A DNA stretch of 64,000 nt from Rhyacophila brunnea (GCA_022495005.1 JAGYXB010000970.1:1-64000); one strand, 5' to 3'; counted from the first letter of the stretch, positions 33,970 through 45,883 are shown. Made by a program: numbers and translations. The notes: generated by a model not told the origin, from the sequence alone.

Positions 33970-35142
33970 CAGTGGTTGGCAAACTCATTAGTCAACAGAG
34001 CCAAATATCAACAGTACAACGATTGAGATTTTTTTTGAGAGCCAAATTTCTTAAACTTAAACTATATAGGTAGGTACACTGTTTATTAACTTTATAAACC
34101 TTAATTAAAGTTTTAAGTCTTAAACTACAAGTACACTGAATACAACTTAATATCATACTTAATAATGATCTTATTTATTGATAAAAATGAAATTGTAAGT
34201 AGGGTATTTATTAAATTAAATTCTGACAACCACTGAAAAACACTTAATGCAAACAATGGCCTTGCATCTCATTGAAAAGTCAAGTTTGTATGTTGTTTTT
34301 AATTTTAGGCACGATTAAAGGTTCTCATCAATAAGACGACTTCTCAAATTACTCTTGATAATGTTCATGCTTGAAAAAGATTGTTCGCATGAATATGTAA
34401 AACCGAAAAGAAAAAGAACATCAAACGCTAGTATTTTCAACTGATCATATGAGTCAGGAATAGCTGGTGTTAAAAATCATTATGTCTTCCTTCTCCAGGT
34501 CTTTTAAAACAGACTATTTGTGACACAGAGAGCCGTTTAAATTTAGAGCTCCATAATTAAATTAAATGCAGCAATTGCATTTTAAAGTTGCAAATGTCAA
34601 CATTAAGCGGAGAAAAAAATAATTCTATTACCGTAGCATTAAGAGGTTTTTTTTTTTTTAACAAAGACTAACGTCGCTTTGCTATTTCTGAATTCCTAAA
34701 ACCTGTTGAGAAAAGCTTACCTCATATTTAAAATTTTTGTTCGAAAAAGCAAATTTCAATATCAGAATTATTTTCTTGGCTATGTTTTAGCAGGCTTAGA
34801 AAGTGAATCCAAGATTATTCTCTTTCGAAATCTTAAGCAAAAAGCAATAATTTGTTTTTGAACAAAATAACTTTTTCTAACATCGAAAAAATTGTGCTTC
34901 CTTTCCCCTGCAGTTTACGATTAAGCTGATTTAGATGAGACATAACGTCTACCATGAAATATTTTTTTTGGATCAACTGATGATCCGTTATTTTTGGATA
35001 GTGAACACCTTTCTCAAGGAGAAATGTTTTAATTTCTTAACAATGAACTTTTTTAACCCGTTCGTGGTCATTTGTGGCAGAGCCGCAGTCAAGGGGCCAA
35101 AGAGCCAGATGCGGCTCACGAGCCGTGGCATACCGACCACTG
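33970..35142 (-). mobile_element. hAT/Charlie-like element with transposase relic, perfect 8-bp TSD
   Basis: 1,173 bp with ends CAGTGGTTGGCAAACTC and the complement of GTATGCCACGG/CCGACCACTG (GGCATACCGACCACTG). The repeated GAGCCNNNTGCGGCTC motif lies inside the right end. The flanks are both CCCTAAGG (33,962-33,969 and 35,143-35,150). It is inserted inside an older hAT. The minus strand carries parts of its transposase (separate entry). Confidence 0.92.
34290..34950 (-). pseudogene. hAT transposase remnant (Charlie/Buster type)
   Basis: Two blocks read on the minus strand. One near 34,870-34,945 gives MSHLNQLNRKLQGKGSTIF. The other near 34,300-34,402 gives SCEQSFSSMNIIKSNLRSRL followed by a DENL-like end. 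These match the order of the late helical region and the C-terminal dimerisation region (the E-x-x-FS-x-M pattern) of hAT transposases. Stops and a large deletion lie between them, and the N-terminal BED finger and first catalytic acid are absent. The protein would be inactive. Confidence 0.78.
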
Positions 35143-35443
35143 CCCTAAGGGATATTAGAGTAATCCATGAGAGGGCGATAGTAGCACAGAAAGTAATTGG
35201 GGGCGTTAGATATAAATAAAGAGGCGGTGGAAGCAAAAAGGAAGCAGAAGAAAATTTAAAAAAAAAAATCATATTTTGTATAAATATCATATAGTTAAAT
35301 TCGTAGTATTTACTAAATTTTAATTATACCTATATGTACTTACGTCAGCTGACAAGTTTTAAAAAGCGAGCGTGTTGGCAGGAATATGTGCTGCTGAAAA
35401 AATAAAGCCAAACACTAATGAATTGGTAGCAGCGAACCAGGTT

Positions 35444-35899
35444 CATTTTACAACGATTTTATTAGCTCATATTCTTGTTTGTCCAGTACAAATATTGCAA
35501 TCGATTTTTAACTAACTTCCCAACTAACTAGACGTTTGAAACTTTTAGAATATATCAGAACACGATGCCAATGCATTCTTTTAATACTTTTAGCCATCTT
35601 TAAGTAGAATTTGAATTCATTTTCAGTTAATTCTGTTTTGTATGAAAAGTTATTTCGGAAGAAATCCGTAATCCAATCCATTATTATTGGTTGCTAGGGG
35701 GTCTGGGGTCCTAAAGTATTAATATATACTTGCGTTACTATGGAAATCAATATGAAATGTCAAAATGACATTTCAGTATTCTGTATTTCTATTACGTACA
35801 ATTTTTTTGATGATTTAAGCTAGTCAAGTTTATACGATTCAACAGAAAATTTAAAAACGTTGTAGGTATATAAATAGTTCTTTTTATCTTGTTATTATT
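35444..35899 (+). mobile_element. Repeat family W, copy 2
   Basis: Begins near CATTTTACAACG, continues through TATTCTTGTTTGTCC, the palindrome TGAAATGTC/GACATTTCA and ATTCAACAGAAAATTTAAAA, and ends TTTTTATCTTGTTATTATT. It lacks the TTTGTTGC and CAATTGCC internal block of the longer copies. Confidence 0.75.
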
Positions 35900-36439
35900 T
35901 TTTATTAGGATTATTTTTAATTTTATTTAAAATCCTTCAAAATAGGGTTTTTCGAAATTGCAAAGAAGACACGAATGACACCCAATTTGATGGCATCTGA
36001 TTTGATGGCGGCCGACCTCCGCTAGAGGTGACATAATAATACAATATCGTATGTATTTTTTTGTTATAGCGACATTTAATTCGTTATCTTAATTTTCTGT
36101 ATTTTAAGTGAATGTTACTTTGGTTCATCTTAATAAATAAAGTATTTACAATAATACATAATTTTAGTATTACGACATGTTATTTACAATGAGATATTTT
36201 TTACTATGTTCCGTAGTTAGATATATAGATAGGTATATAAAAGAACGCATCCGTGGCGTCCAGTTGTCCCAATGCCAAATTGTCCTAGACCCTTTGTATA
36301 ATATGAAAGGAGATTATTGGCAATGCGTATAATTTCAGTGATTATAATCATCAGTAATGAGACAAAATACTTTAAGAGAGATATTATATGAATTTCTATG
36401 CACATAAGTGAACTTGATTTGTATATTAGTAAAGGCCAC
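35900..36439. other. No recognisable gene
   Basis: AT-rich spacer. A short GC-rich segment (GATGGCGGCCGACCTCCG) at about 36,004 is unexplained. Confidence 0.4.
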
Positions 36440-36560
36440 GTAATCTCTAGGCGCTATAGCTATATCAGTGGCGAGGGGTGAAGGTAGGCTGTTAAGATTC
36501 GAGATAAATATAGTACACACTAAACTTTGACAGTCATACTTATTTATTTTCATTGAACTC
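36440..36560 (+). repeat. Dispersed repeat O, copy 3
   Basis: Contains ATATCAGTGGCGAGGGGTGA, GGTAGGCTGTTAAGATTCG and ACTTTGACAGTCATACTT, matching copies at 26,505 and 27,085. It lies about 150 bases upstream of repeat N, but the N copy at 46,996 lacks it. Confidence 0.55.
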
Positions 36561-36715
36561 GTAAGAATACAATAAATTTGCAGATGGTGGTGGTTAGTTT
36601 TAAAAATTCTGCCTATGCCAAACCATAATAGTTAAGGTGTGCTATGGGTGATTTTCAGTCATTCTTAGTCGATAAAAAATATTCTTGTAACTATAAAATA
36701 TCTAAAATCATGTAT

Positions 36716-37187
36716 AGTTTAATGGCATTGTTAGAGCTTTTAAGTGGACTGTAATTAGTTATAGGGAATATGAGGAGGTCGGATCTAGTGGTGGGGCGAT
36801 GGAACTGAGTGGCAGACACTGACCTTTGTGATGATGTATGATGGCTCCGTGGTCTGGTTTCAACTTTCGCTCTCGCGGTATAGCTGTTATGGTTCACCCG
36901 GTTCGTACACTCCCGCACTTTGTGACACAGTTCTATGGATGATTATGATGGTGAATGATATGATGATGATAGTTTATGAATGAGTCTGTATCTATTGAGT
37001 TAATCACTTATGCGACGGAAAGCTATTAGAAGCCCGCACTCGTCTGCTTATGAGATGCAACTGAATGTCTCTTTGCAAATACCGGTATTCTTTTGACCCG
37101 TAATCGCTTATTGATTGTCTGGTGACAATAACACTAAGGACTAGGAGGTGGGGAAATAAAGGAATGGAATGGGACTATAAATGGCCA
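36716..37187 (+). repeat. Dispersed repeat N, copy 1
   Basis: About 470 bases matching 46,996-47,456 in the same orientation with moderate divergence. Shared blocks include GACACTGACCTTTGTGATGA, GTCTGGTTTCAACTTTCGCT, CACCCGGTTCGTACACTC, GCGACGGAAAGCTATTAGAA and GATTGTCTGGTNACAATAAC. No inverted ends, tail or TSD was identified. A GATGATGAT-like stretch in the middle hints at an internal LINE 3' end, but the match continues past it. Confidence 0.75.
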
Positions 37188-38085
37188 CTGCGATATACCT
37201 ATATACGTGTTGAATATCATATTATACAGTAATACAATTTATAGCTAGTGTTAAAAATTATAAGCCTTCTAGCAGACTTCCTATTAGATAACGTATTCCC
37301 ATTTTAAGAATAGAGATTTAATATTAAATAAAACGCCTGGTCAATTAATGTGTCAACATAAGCTCAGTTTAAATACCAACGTAGCCTTCTTTTATGTATA
37401 TTGTATATATATACACTGCCAATATTGATTCACCTCTGGTCTGATTAATCTGAAAGGCTTTACCGGATATCGCTAAAACTAAGTTTTCTTTGTATATTCT
37501 TTAAGTGAGATATATAGCTACATTCTTTGTCTATATCTAGCGGTGATTTTTTCTGCAGTTTCAAATAGGTTTCTAGGGATTTTGTAGAATTCGGTTTGAG
37601 ATAGCTTTTTTGCTATGGATTTTTACTCGTAGCATTGTACTCCCCCGAGAAAAGAGCCTTGATACATATTTGAATATGATATCATTTTGTTATTTCGTAT
37701 ATTCTGTCAGTGCTTTTCCTCCATAATATAAAACTCTTTTTGTGTCAAACGCAATCTATTAAAATATTATTTGAGATGATTTTATTTTTAAGTGATTTAT
37801 GGTAATACACAATAAATATGGATACAAATTTTGAACGCATTGAGCGTGTTCTTCAAAAACTATGTAAAATATGTATTTACTTTTTCGATGAGTTATATTA
37901 TTAGCAACCTTCGTAGTCCAATTTTATGCCTAGAATCCTTGTGAGGTAACAAGCCACTTTAATCATAATTTGCAATTTTCTCAAAACTTGAGTGTTTTCG
38001 TGGTTATTTTACTATTACACTACTGGGTATCGTGGTCTGTTATAGTATTAAAATAAAAAAAAGTTTATTAATAAACTAGGTATTT
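37188..38085. other. No recognisable gene
   Basis: AT-rich spacer without a supported frame or repeat. Confidence 0.45.
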
Positions 38086-38425
38086 ATTTTATTTTATTCA
38101 ACGAATGATTCACAAGGTTTGAGAATGTAGCATTCTTGATTCTATATATTATATACATATTTTGAAAACATATCATGCCTACTTACTTGAAAATATCTAT
38201 TTTAGACACCCGATGGTATTTGAAGCTGTAACCGCTAGATTCACGCCAGTATGCCTTTCCAATTAAGTTACGGACATCCTACTTAATTACAATGATTTTA
38301 ACTAGTATTTCTGTAGAAATGCTTTACAGTTTAAAGTTCCGTCGGGTGACGTATTTTTTTCCAAAAAAGATTTTTCTATTGGGTAAATGCATGAGATGTT
38401 TTCAAATTACGTATGTTTATTGTTT
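38086..38425 (-). mobile_element. tRNA-bearing inverted-repeat element, copy f (subfamily 2)
   Basis: The left arm TTTATTCAACGAATGATTCA leads to a minus-strand tRNA-like segment (about 38,205-38,280, with TACGGACATCC outside it). The right-arm interior TTTTCTATTGGGTAAATGC and GTTTTCAAATTACG follows. The right terminus is lost. Confidence 0.6.
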
Positions 38426-38689
38426 ATTAATTTTGAATATGCTTATTTACAATTGTTTATTTTTAACCTGATCATGTTGTGAAATTCTTAAAATTACATA
38501 ATTTTATAAGGTAAGTATATAAGAAATATAAACATTTCTCTGGTTGACGGATTTGTCTTTGCCATCTTAGTTCCTGTCCGCTTATAGCATATGAGGATCA
38601 TATGCTCTAAGCCATATGCTCTGATCATGAAAATTCTAGATCATATGCTCTGGCCATGAAAATTCTCTCTCTTTTATCAGAATTATTGC

Positions 38690-38790
38690 ATCTATCAGCA
38701 TCCCGTAGTTCTTCCGTATACACTTTATGGATGATATTAAGCGGCCTTTCAGGATGCCGGAATTTGGTTGGCTTGAAAGACGAATCTGAC
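38690..38790 (-). pseudogene. Short LINE fragment
   Basis: TCTTCCGTATACACTTTATGG and GCGGCCTTTCAGGATGCCGG followed by TTGGTTGGCTTGAA match the LINE at 42,215-42,290 in the same orientation. It is too short to say more. Confidence 0.6.
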
Positions 38791-39780
38791 TAACTTTTGA
38801 CATAAATAACACCAGTAACGTGTGATCTATAGATTCAAAATAATACCATAAATAATCGATAAAGCAAGATATTATATGACAATACTAATTAATATTTTGT
38901 ATTTATTGCTGTGATCATGAATTTACTAACATATTTTGTCTATAATTTTATTGATATTTCGTAAATGCTTTTAGAATATGACAGAGCTACATAATATTCT
39001 ATAGTTGTAATATTAAATTGAATTAAATTGGTTAATATTGTAATATTGTTGCTCTGGGTTATCACATGTTTTCTGTTTTGTTTTGTTACGTCAAATAAGT
39101 ATAACTTCTAACGCGCGTACAGAAGTACACGCACCGATTTTTTTAAGTGTTTTATTTAGACATGAATTATATCTCAATGCCATACGACCACCAGTTTCTG
39201 ATATAAAAGTTCACTGTGAATAGTACAGCGAACTGTATAAATGTAAAATTTTTCGGACACGATTTGAAAGATGGGAGACATCTAATCACTCAAGAGACTA
39301 GATGAGACGAAACGAGAGTTGATTGACAAAATAAATAGGACTAGACGTAGCAAAAAACTATGTAAAAAGAGACATGACATGTCGAGTGTGCTTATGGTGG
39401 TTATGCCCTTCATTGATTTTCGATACTTGATGATGATGATTACTATAATCGTTATCATTGTGTATATATTTTATTTTTCACAGCAACTTTCTTATATGAA
39501 ACATTGCATTCGTGTATTTAAAAGCAAAATAATATGTTATTATTTAAAGTTGTTTAAGTTAACATCAAATAATGTTTGTGTGGACTCTTTACTTCTATGA
39601 ATAACAAAAACAAACACTGCTGTGGAAACAAACAGAAACGAAGACAGAGAGAAATACACATTTTGGTCAACGATTCTTTTTAATGTAAACAATAATATTC
39701 TCTAAAGGTTTTTATATCTAAGCAATATAAAAAAAAACTTTAACGTAGATATATATATGTAAATAAACAGAGTAGATAAG
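38791..39780. other. No recognisable gene
   Basis: AT-rich spacer. The 93-codon frame at 39,319-39,600 is rich in I, M, Y and basic residues and has no recognisable domain. Confidence 0.4.
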
Positions 39781-40235
39781 TGTATTTTACCACGTTTTTA
39801 TTAGCTCGTATTCTTGTTTGTCCGGTACAGATTTTTTTTGTGTGTCCAGTACACATTTTTTCTTGTTTGTCCAATCTTGCAATCGATTTTTAACTAACTT
39901 ACCGACTAGCTAGACATTTGAAACTTTTAGAATATATGTACAAATATGAACAATGTATTCGTTTAATACTTTTAGCCATCTTTAACAGAATTGAATTTAT
40001 TTTCAGTTAATTCTGTTTTGTATTGAAAGTTATTTCGGAAAAAAATCGTTGCTAAGGGGGTCCTAGCATCTAAATTATTAATATATACGTGCGGTAATAT
40101 GGAAATCAATATGAAATGTCAAAATGACATTTCAGTATTCTATATTTATTAATACATAGAATTGTCAAGTTTATATGATTAAATAGAAAATTTAAAAACA
40201 TGGTATATAAAAAGTTCTTTTAGTCTTGTAATTAT
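39781..40235 (+). mobile_element. Repeat family W, copy 3
   Basis: Starts TATTTTACCACGTTTTTATT and ends AGTCTTGTAATTATT. It contains the palindrome TGAAATGTC/GACATTTCA and, near the right end, the inverted partner of TACCACGTTTTTA in decayed form. A small local duplication of the TTGTTTGTCC segment is present near the left end. Confidence 0.75.
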
Positions 40236-40292
40236 TTATAATAAAATTCAAAATTATAAATAAATTTAAATAGTATTCAAAAATAATATATT

Positions 40293-40544
40293 GTCTCTGT
40301 TCTGGCAGAACACACTAACTGGAGAATACTAGTTTTGAGTAATTTGACTTTGAAGTTGTTAAAATGTTTGAAATGGTCTATCATGTTATTTTATTTAGTA
40401 ACCGTAAAAACGATGACTTTAAATAAAGACTGTTTATTTATTAAGAAGGTTTCCAGACGATAAAGTTTGAAATAAGGAACATTTTGGTATAACTAACTCA
40501 ATATGTCATTTTTTCGAATAAGTGTCTTCTGCCAGAACAGTGAC
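40293..40544 (+). mobile_element. MITE M, copy 1
   Basis: About 250 bp with imperfect inverted ends GTCTCTGTTCTGGCAGAA and TTCTGCCAGAACAGTGAC. It is nearly identical to 53,106-53,357 throughout in the same orientation. No TSD was recognised at either copy, so the superfamily is unknown. Confidence 0.75.
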
Positions 40545-42080
40545 AACATTCTCCTTGATATGGTTTCTAAAGTAGTAATTTTATAAGTAAATATTTTCGC
40601 TGTTTTATTAATGTCAATATAATGTAATTTTACTATTTTATGATACTGTATTTTATGCATACGACAATATCTAGACATAATTTATGACTATTCAAAAACG
40701 ATTTCGAAGTACCTAAATATGCCACGGAAGAGTTGATATCTTTTTAATGTACTATTAATTGTATCACGTACAAGGTACTTACCCATAATCATAATATTTT
40801 TCAATAAAAATACCAAATTAATTGTCAAATTATTGTAAAAACTGTGCTTTTCAGTCATGGAAACACAATAAAGTGTTGAAAAAGTAAATTATCACTCTCA
40901 CTCCAAAATTAAAACTATTTAAGTCTTAATGGAGTTGAGAGGTAATGTATGTTAAGTAGAATTTTTACAGATAAATGATTGTTAACATATTATTAAATAA
41001 TTTCTTTGGACAACATACATATTAAAAAAAACAGTTTTAGGCTGATTTGAATCCATACATACTCAGAGACAGGTCCTCTCCTCTTCCTAAATACCATTTC
41101 CCGCTGACTAGATAAAATTGTTTGCAATATATATATAATGTTTGAGGCTTTCACGGTTGTTTTTTTATCGTAGTAGATTTTTGGGTTTCCAACGTGTGTC
41201 CTTCTTCCTTCTTTCCATAGCATCTCTTGATAATAGCCTCTGGAACAAGCCCAAAACGTCGAGGAAAGAAAGAAGAAGGACTACGATGTTTGAAATATAT
41301 TAACATATTCAATTTTTAATTGACAGCTGTTTGGTCTATAAAATTTCCTATAATTCTGTTAATCAGAAAATAAAATTAATAAAACAATTTATTTTCTCAT
41401 TGTTTTTGCAGTGTTATTCATAAGGCAACAAATGTTACTCTACTGAAATGAAAAATGAATATATTGAATTGACATCTTCAGTTATGACATATTTTTCCAA
41501 TGGATATACGTTTATGGTATATACTTATATAGTTTATAGTTTTTATAGTATCAGTTCATGTTGTATATAAATGTTTCCTGTATGATGCCCAGTGACAGAA
41601 GCTTCTTAAAGATCTAAGTAAACAAAAATACCAATTACTACTAGATCTTGCAGTGTTTTTGGCTCGTCCAAATATCAAGGCGTTCCATTGTGGCTAAGTA
41701 GTTCTGAGGGAGTGTCATAGCTCAATAAAAAGTATTGGTTTTTGATACAATTATTATACTCTGACATATTATATGCCAACATAATATTTATTTTGATTAA
41801 CACTTAAAAAATGATTACCTCAAAAGTGATACAATAATTTTAAACTGGGATACCAAATTGTAGATCGAAGATCTCACACAAAAATTACATTTAATAATAT
41901 TTTACTATTAATAATGTACTTAACTGGTTAAGCTAAACTATTGTCAATTCTATGATAATTTAGTTGTTTTGGGCAATTAAGCGATCACGATCAGAAAATA
42001 AAGAATCTTAAATAAACAGCAAATACATACCAGAAAGAGACAATGTATTATGTTAGATCTATCTGATTCCTTATTATATA
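40545..42080. other. No clear gene; short Penelope-like trace
   Basis: CTTGATAATAGCC followed by CCCAAAACGTCGAGGAAAG at about 41,224-41,272 matches the segment at 51,640-51,685 (inverted), which lies at the start of a Penelope-like fragment. The rest is AT-rich spacer. Confidence 0.35.
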
Positions 42081-42580
42081 CATCTTCTTTATTGTTCTTC
42101 AGTTATATTCGCCTAATAGTTGGAGCATATGGACACCATGATTGCGGAGCCTCCAAGAACCCTTGTCACTCGCCAGTCTTCTTGCATCATTCCAGGTTAT
42201 ATTAGTATCCAGAAGCTCCGCCGTATACACTATACCTACCTATAGATAATATTTAGTGGCCTTCCAGGACGCCAGAATCCGGTTGGCTTGAAGAACAGGC
42301 AAGCCAAGTTAAGGTTCTTTTCTTTCATCCGTAATACGTGACCAAGCCAAGTCCAACGTCGCTTCTTCACTCTCAACGTGATGAGAGGCTGCTTGGTAAA
42401 TTCTCTTATCTCCTCGTTAATCCTAAAGTCATGCCAACACACACCTAGTATATTTAAGTATCTCAGTTGCTTTAAGCCTTCGTAAGGTACCATGATTTGG
42501 TATCGTAAAGCAGCACTGACAGAATGGAAGCGTCGAGTAGTCGGCATTTGGTTTTGTCTGAGTACAATCATAAACAAAAT
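42081..42580 (-). pseudogene. LINE C-terminal fragment with 3' end
   Basis: On the minus strand, the frame 42,577-42,236 encodes LKQLRYLNILG, EIREFTKQPLITLRVKKR and WTWLGHVLRMKEKN, with a GRP motif near the end. This is the WLGH-type C-terminal region of LINE ORF2. Downstream sequence runs to a GAAGAACAATAAAGAAGATG-type tail at about 42,081. The copy is 5'-truncated. A related fragment lies at 38,690. Confidence 0.82.
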
Positions 42581-44344
42581 AGCGATGTATTTTTATTTGG
42601 TTTTTTTGATTATTAATTATGTCCCTAAAAAGATTTATGTCTACCATTTTTAATTAATTAAAATCGTTTGATTTAAATATGTTTGCAATGTATTTAATAA
42701 TCTCAAATTGCTAAGTGAAATTATGTTGATACCCCTTGTTGCATTAGTGTAAAACCATAAATTGGATTTACAATATACTGTACCTACGCACGTACTGAAT
42801 TTAGAGTATTACTAAGCTATTGAGGAAAACTAAAATGAAACCTCGTTACGGTGTTCATGAAAGGAATCAACCTGCAATATGCTGTTACTCGCAAATAGGC
42901 GTTCTGATTCCAGAATCCCTTCTTGGGATTTTCTTTTCCTTATATTTTGCGATGCATTCCCATGTGACTCCACAAAGATTGGGTTTTATGCCTCGCTGAT
43001 TGCAATGCATTTCTTTATGTCTGCAACTGTCCAGGCTATATTAAACCTCGTTCACGTATTTAACCACTACATATTGTTGTCGAGTCATAGTTGACGAGAG
43101 TACAAACGATTAATTATTAATTCATAAAATTTGTATTAATAAAAATTCGTAAAAATGATTTATGAATTTTTCGTACATCGTACATCGTACTTCGATTTTA
43201 TTTTAGTTTTAATTTAAAATTTCGTCTATTAAGAATTATTTGAAATTAAAACCGACCAGAAGAATAATCTAACAATACATAAATTATATTGTATACTTAC
43301 CTACCTACTATGATTTTTTCAATTCATTTAAAATAGCATATAATATATAGAATAATTAAAAAAAATATGTTATAATTATGGAATTCGCCTTACATAGTTT
43401 CATGACAAAGGCGGATCAACAGCTAAGGTTCCACATCAGTACCTACCCATTTCTCTCTATTTTAGGCTATTGGATGGCCTCACCAAACTACGTATGGTCT
43501 TAATCGGGCGTATTATGGATAGAATACGCTTATTTGTGAATCATTAGTATTTTTTTTATTACTGAGAATGTCTCAGGAGCAGTTACCCAAGACTGGGATC
43601 GCTATACTATTTTTAACATGTTAAAATATTGTTTATATTTACTTATTTTCTCGTATCGTTTTGTGACCGTCTTGAATTTGTAATTTGTACTTAAATGAGT
43701 TAGAATCTTAAAACTTCCTCGTTAGTGATTATATTTATAGTTGATGGCGAATGATAAATTAGTATGTTTTAAAAAATGAGACCAGGTTGGTACTTATTAA
43801 ATTATTATGACTAATGAGTATTGTTGGAAAATTCATTCTTTTTTAAAAATGAAACTGAAACGTAGTGAAAAATAAAAATAAGAAAAAGTCTTATATGGGA
43901 ACTGATGCGTGGTTGATTCTAAAAAAATGTGAATTTCTCAGATTCTTAAAGCGGAGACCTTGATTTCCTGTGAAAAGTTATTTCCGACGTGTCGGAAACT
44001 TTTTATAAGCTTATTCGAGTTTTTGGGAGATAATAAAATTATTATCTCCCTACAGACTATTTTTTATTACGTACCTTTGACGAGTTTTCGGCATTTTCCA
44101 TATTTATTTTTAATATTCCGCATTAAAGTGGGCATATTTTATAACACATATGCATATTATGATATGGATTTTTTGGGATGATCACTTCACCAATGAGGAG
44201 GTTTTAAAAAGAACGCCAGTACGCCAAGAGAACTATTACATAATAGTTACCATCGAACGCAAACAACAAAACCCTTAGCCCACTGTATTTTTTTCATCTT
44301 GCATATTCTACGCGGTATAAATAATTACAACTCTGATATTATTG
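42581..44344. other. No recognisable gene; one strong hairpin
   Basis: AT-rich DNA. At 44,025-44,050 an 11-bp perfect stem GGGAGATAATA/TATTATCTCCC encloses a 4-base loop. A short tandem GTACATC repeat lies near 43,175. The frame at 43,960-44,181 spans the hairpin and is unconvincing. Confidence 0.4.
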
Positions 44345-44930
44345 TAATGGATTTAAGTTTTGTACTATTCTATTTGAGTCGTTTTTTGCGACCCGGGTTT
44401 CGCCTTTCGGCATCTTCAGGCACTGTGTACTCTCACCAAAAAGCAAGTATATACTGACACTGAATACTATTAACTCTAACTTATATAACAAATCAATACA
44501 ATAAAGTAGATAAAAACTTGGCATCTACCTATTAAATTAGTCAGTGTTCCAATTAAAAATATAACAAACAAATTATGAATAGTTGAAGACGTGTTTGTTA
44601 AAAATCACATACCTTATCAATAATAATACACTCGATAAGCATATAATAAATCGATTAAACCTAATAATAGATCATTAGTAATTATAAAAAAAATGAAAAT
44701 ACTACACCCAAGAAGTTAAAAATCGTCCATTATGGGAACAATGGTAACGTATTGGGAATTGATGGAGTTAACCAATGAGATATATTTATGATATCAGACT
44801 TTAAAAGTTATTAGTAAAACAATTGATATTATTTAATAATATTCTTATGTCATGATACCTACTTTTTTGGAATGGTACAACACTTAAATCCATTAGAATT
44901 TAAATTCAAATTCCATCAAGTACCTTCGGT
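44345..44930 (-). repeat. Penelope-associated repeat P, copy A
   Basis: The left side TAATGGATTTAAGTTTTGTAC has an inverted partner GTACAACACTTAAATCCATTA near 44,875. After that the repeat continues GAATTTAAATTCAAATTCC to about 44,930. The body is the reverse complement of 51,040-51,545. It carries, on the minus strand at 44,384-44,430, a hammerhead-like core: CTGAAGA, a 3-bp stem GCC/GGC capped by GAAA, then GAAAC, CCGG and GTC. Confidence 0.65.
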
Positions 44931-45370
44931 TGATAGTATTAATATTCTGATATTATTTTTAGTATTGGCAGTGATTCCTCGATAAATATCTAAGATATTG
45001 TGAACATCAGTTGTTTGTTGTCTCAGAATTTATAATAAACCATTCATTGGTAAGGCAATATATTTTCGTGCGTGGGGGTGAGTTTTGGTGGAATTATAAT
45101 GGTCTATTAAGCTTGCTCTGTGTATTTTTTTGTTATTTTTATGATCTTGTATATTTTTCTTATTACGCTGTTTTTAATTGGTTTATTTTATACATTATAT
45201 TATAATATTTTTTATATTTGAAAGCATTGTGTGGATACATTAAAATTATAATTTGTATTTTCTTTTACATTTTAATTTATTATAGAAAACAAACAAATAC
45301 ATAGATTATAAACATAACATTATATAAATAGATTAGAGAGAGATGTTAAAACCTGAAAAGTTTCCATATA
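44931..45370. other. No recognisable gene
   Basis: AT-rich spacer. The frame at 45,011-45,205 is dominated by F, Y, L and V with no recognisable motif. Confidence 0.4.
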
Positions 45371-45755
45371 TCTATATTATATAAAAATGAATGTTTGTCT
45401 GTCTGTCTCGTATGCGTTCCTATACCATTTATCCGATTGCTATAAAACTTTGGTCAGTTGTTCTGCACACACTGTTTGTGTTTCTGAATTAGCACGACCA
45501 TCTTCTTCTTCGTATATTCTATCTTCTTCTGTTCGTATGCGTTCCGATACCAAATTTGGAAAATCCATGCCTCTCACACGGACAGCTGTATGTGACCTGT
45601 TCACGTGTTGGAAAACCTTCTGATTTATTCGTGTACGCACCAGACGGAAAAACAAAAAAATATTGTGTATCAAAAAGCACTTCAATAAACAGAATTAAAA
45701 CACAAACACTTTCTTTCTTTGAGTGGCATTGCAACGCATGCCAGGTACCCGCTAG
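45371..45755 (+). mobile_element. Helitron, internally deleted, both ends present
   Basis: 385 bp. It begins TCTATATTATATAAAAATGA (5' TC) and ends GGTACCCGCTAG (3' CTAG). Near the 3' end a 6-bp hairpin TGGCAT/ATGCCA (45,724-45,743) lies 8 bases before the CTAG, the standard Helitron terminator layout. The insertion is exactly between A (45,370) and T (45,756), as Helitrons require, with no TSD. The inside retains the last part of the helicase ORF, so the element has lost the Rep domain and most of the helicase. Confidence 0.88.
45556..45672 (+). pseudogene. C-terminus of Helitron RepHel helicase
   Basis: The frame reads NPCLSHGQLYVTCSRVGKPS and then DLFVYAPDGKTKK, the conserved motif VI region (SHGQLYVACSR) and C-terminal tail of PIF1-like Helitron helicases. 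The arginine of the CSR motif is present. All earlier helicase motifs and the Rep domain are missing. It lies inside the Helitron at 45,371. Confidence 0.88.
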
Positions 45756-45818
45756 TAAATTATAATGATACATAGAAAAGTCTACCTAATAAGATAAGAA
45801 AAAAAAGAAAAGAATATT

Positions 45819-45883
45819 GTGACGTTGCAGACGTCACCTACGGGCTAATTAACAATTTTAATTAGTAGAGAGGTTTTTCTCTC
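45819..45883. other. Cluster of three small inverted repeats
   Basis: Three perfect hairpins occur in 65 bases: GTGACGT/ACGTCAC with a 5-base loop, CTAATTAA/TTAATTAG, and GAGAG/CTCTC. A locally GC-rich stretch follows to about 46,060. The opening TGTGACG would suit the start of an LTR, but no second LTR, matching end or TSD was found. Confidence 0.5.

Larger units (their letters stand above)
33933..35262. mobile_element. Older hAT split by a nested hAT
   Basis: CAGTGTTTTCTAAAGTAG at 33,933 is a hAT-type left end, interrupted at 33,970 after CGTCCCCTAAGG. The same element resumes at 35,143 with CCCTAAGGGATATTAGAG and GGGGGCGTTAGATA-type sequence up to about 35,262, where it degenerates before any right terminus. 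Removing the insert restores a continuous CCCCTAAGGGATATT. Confidence 0.7.

Noticed and set aside
34935..35290. Frames of 94 and 100 codons at 34.9-35.3 kb
   Set aside because: They straddle the right end of one hAT and the resumed part of another, so they cannot be a single gene; the only meaningful reading is the minus-strand transposase remnant.
36988..37095. TACCGGTATT at 37,080 as another family A hAT
   Set aside because: It is an isolated decamer inside repeat N, without the TAGGGATTGC terminus or flanking duplication.
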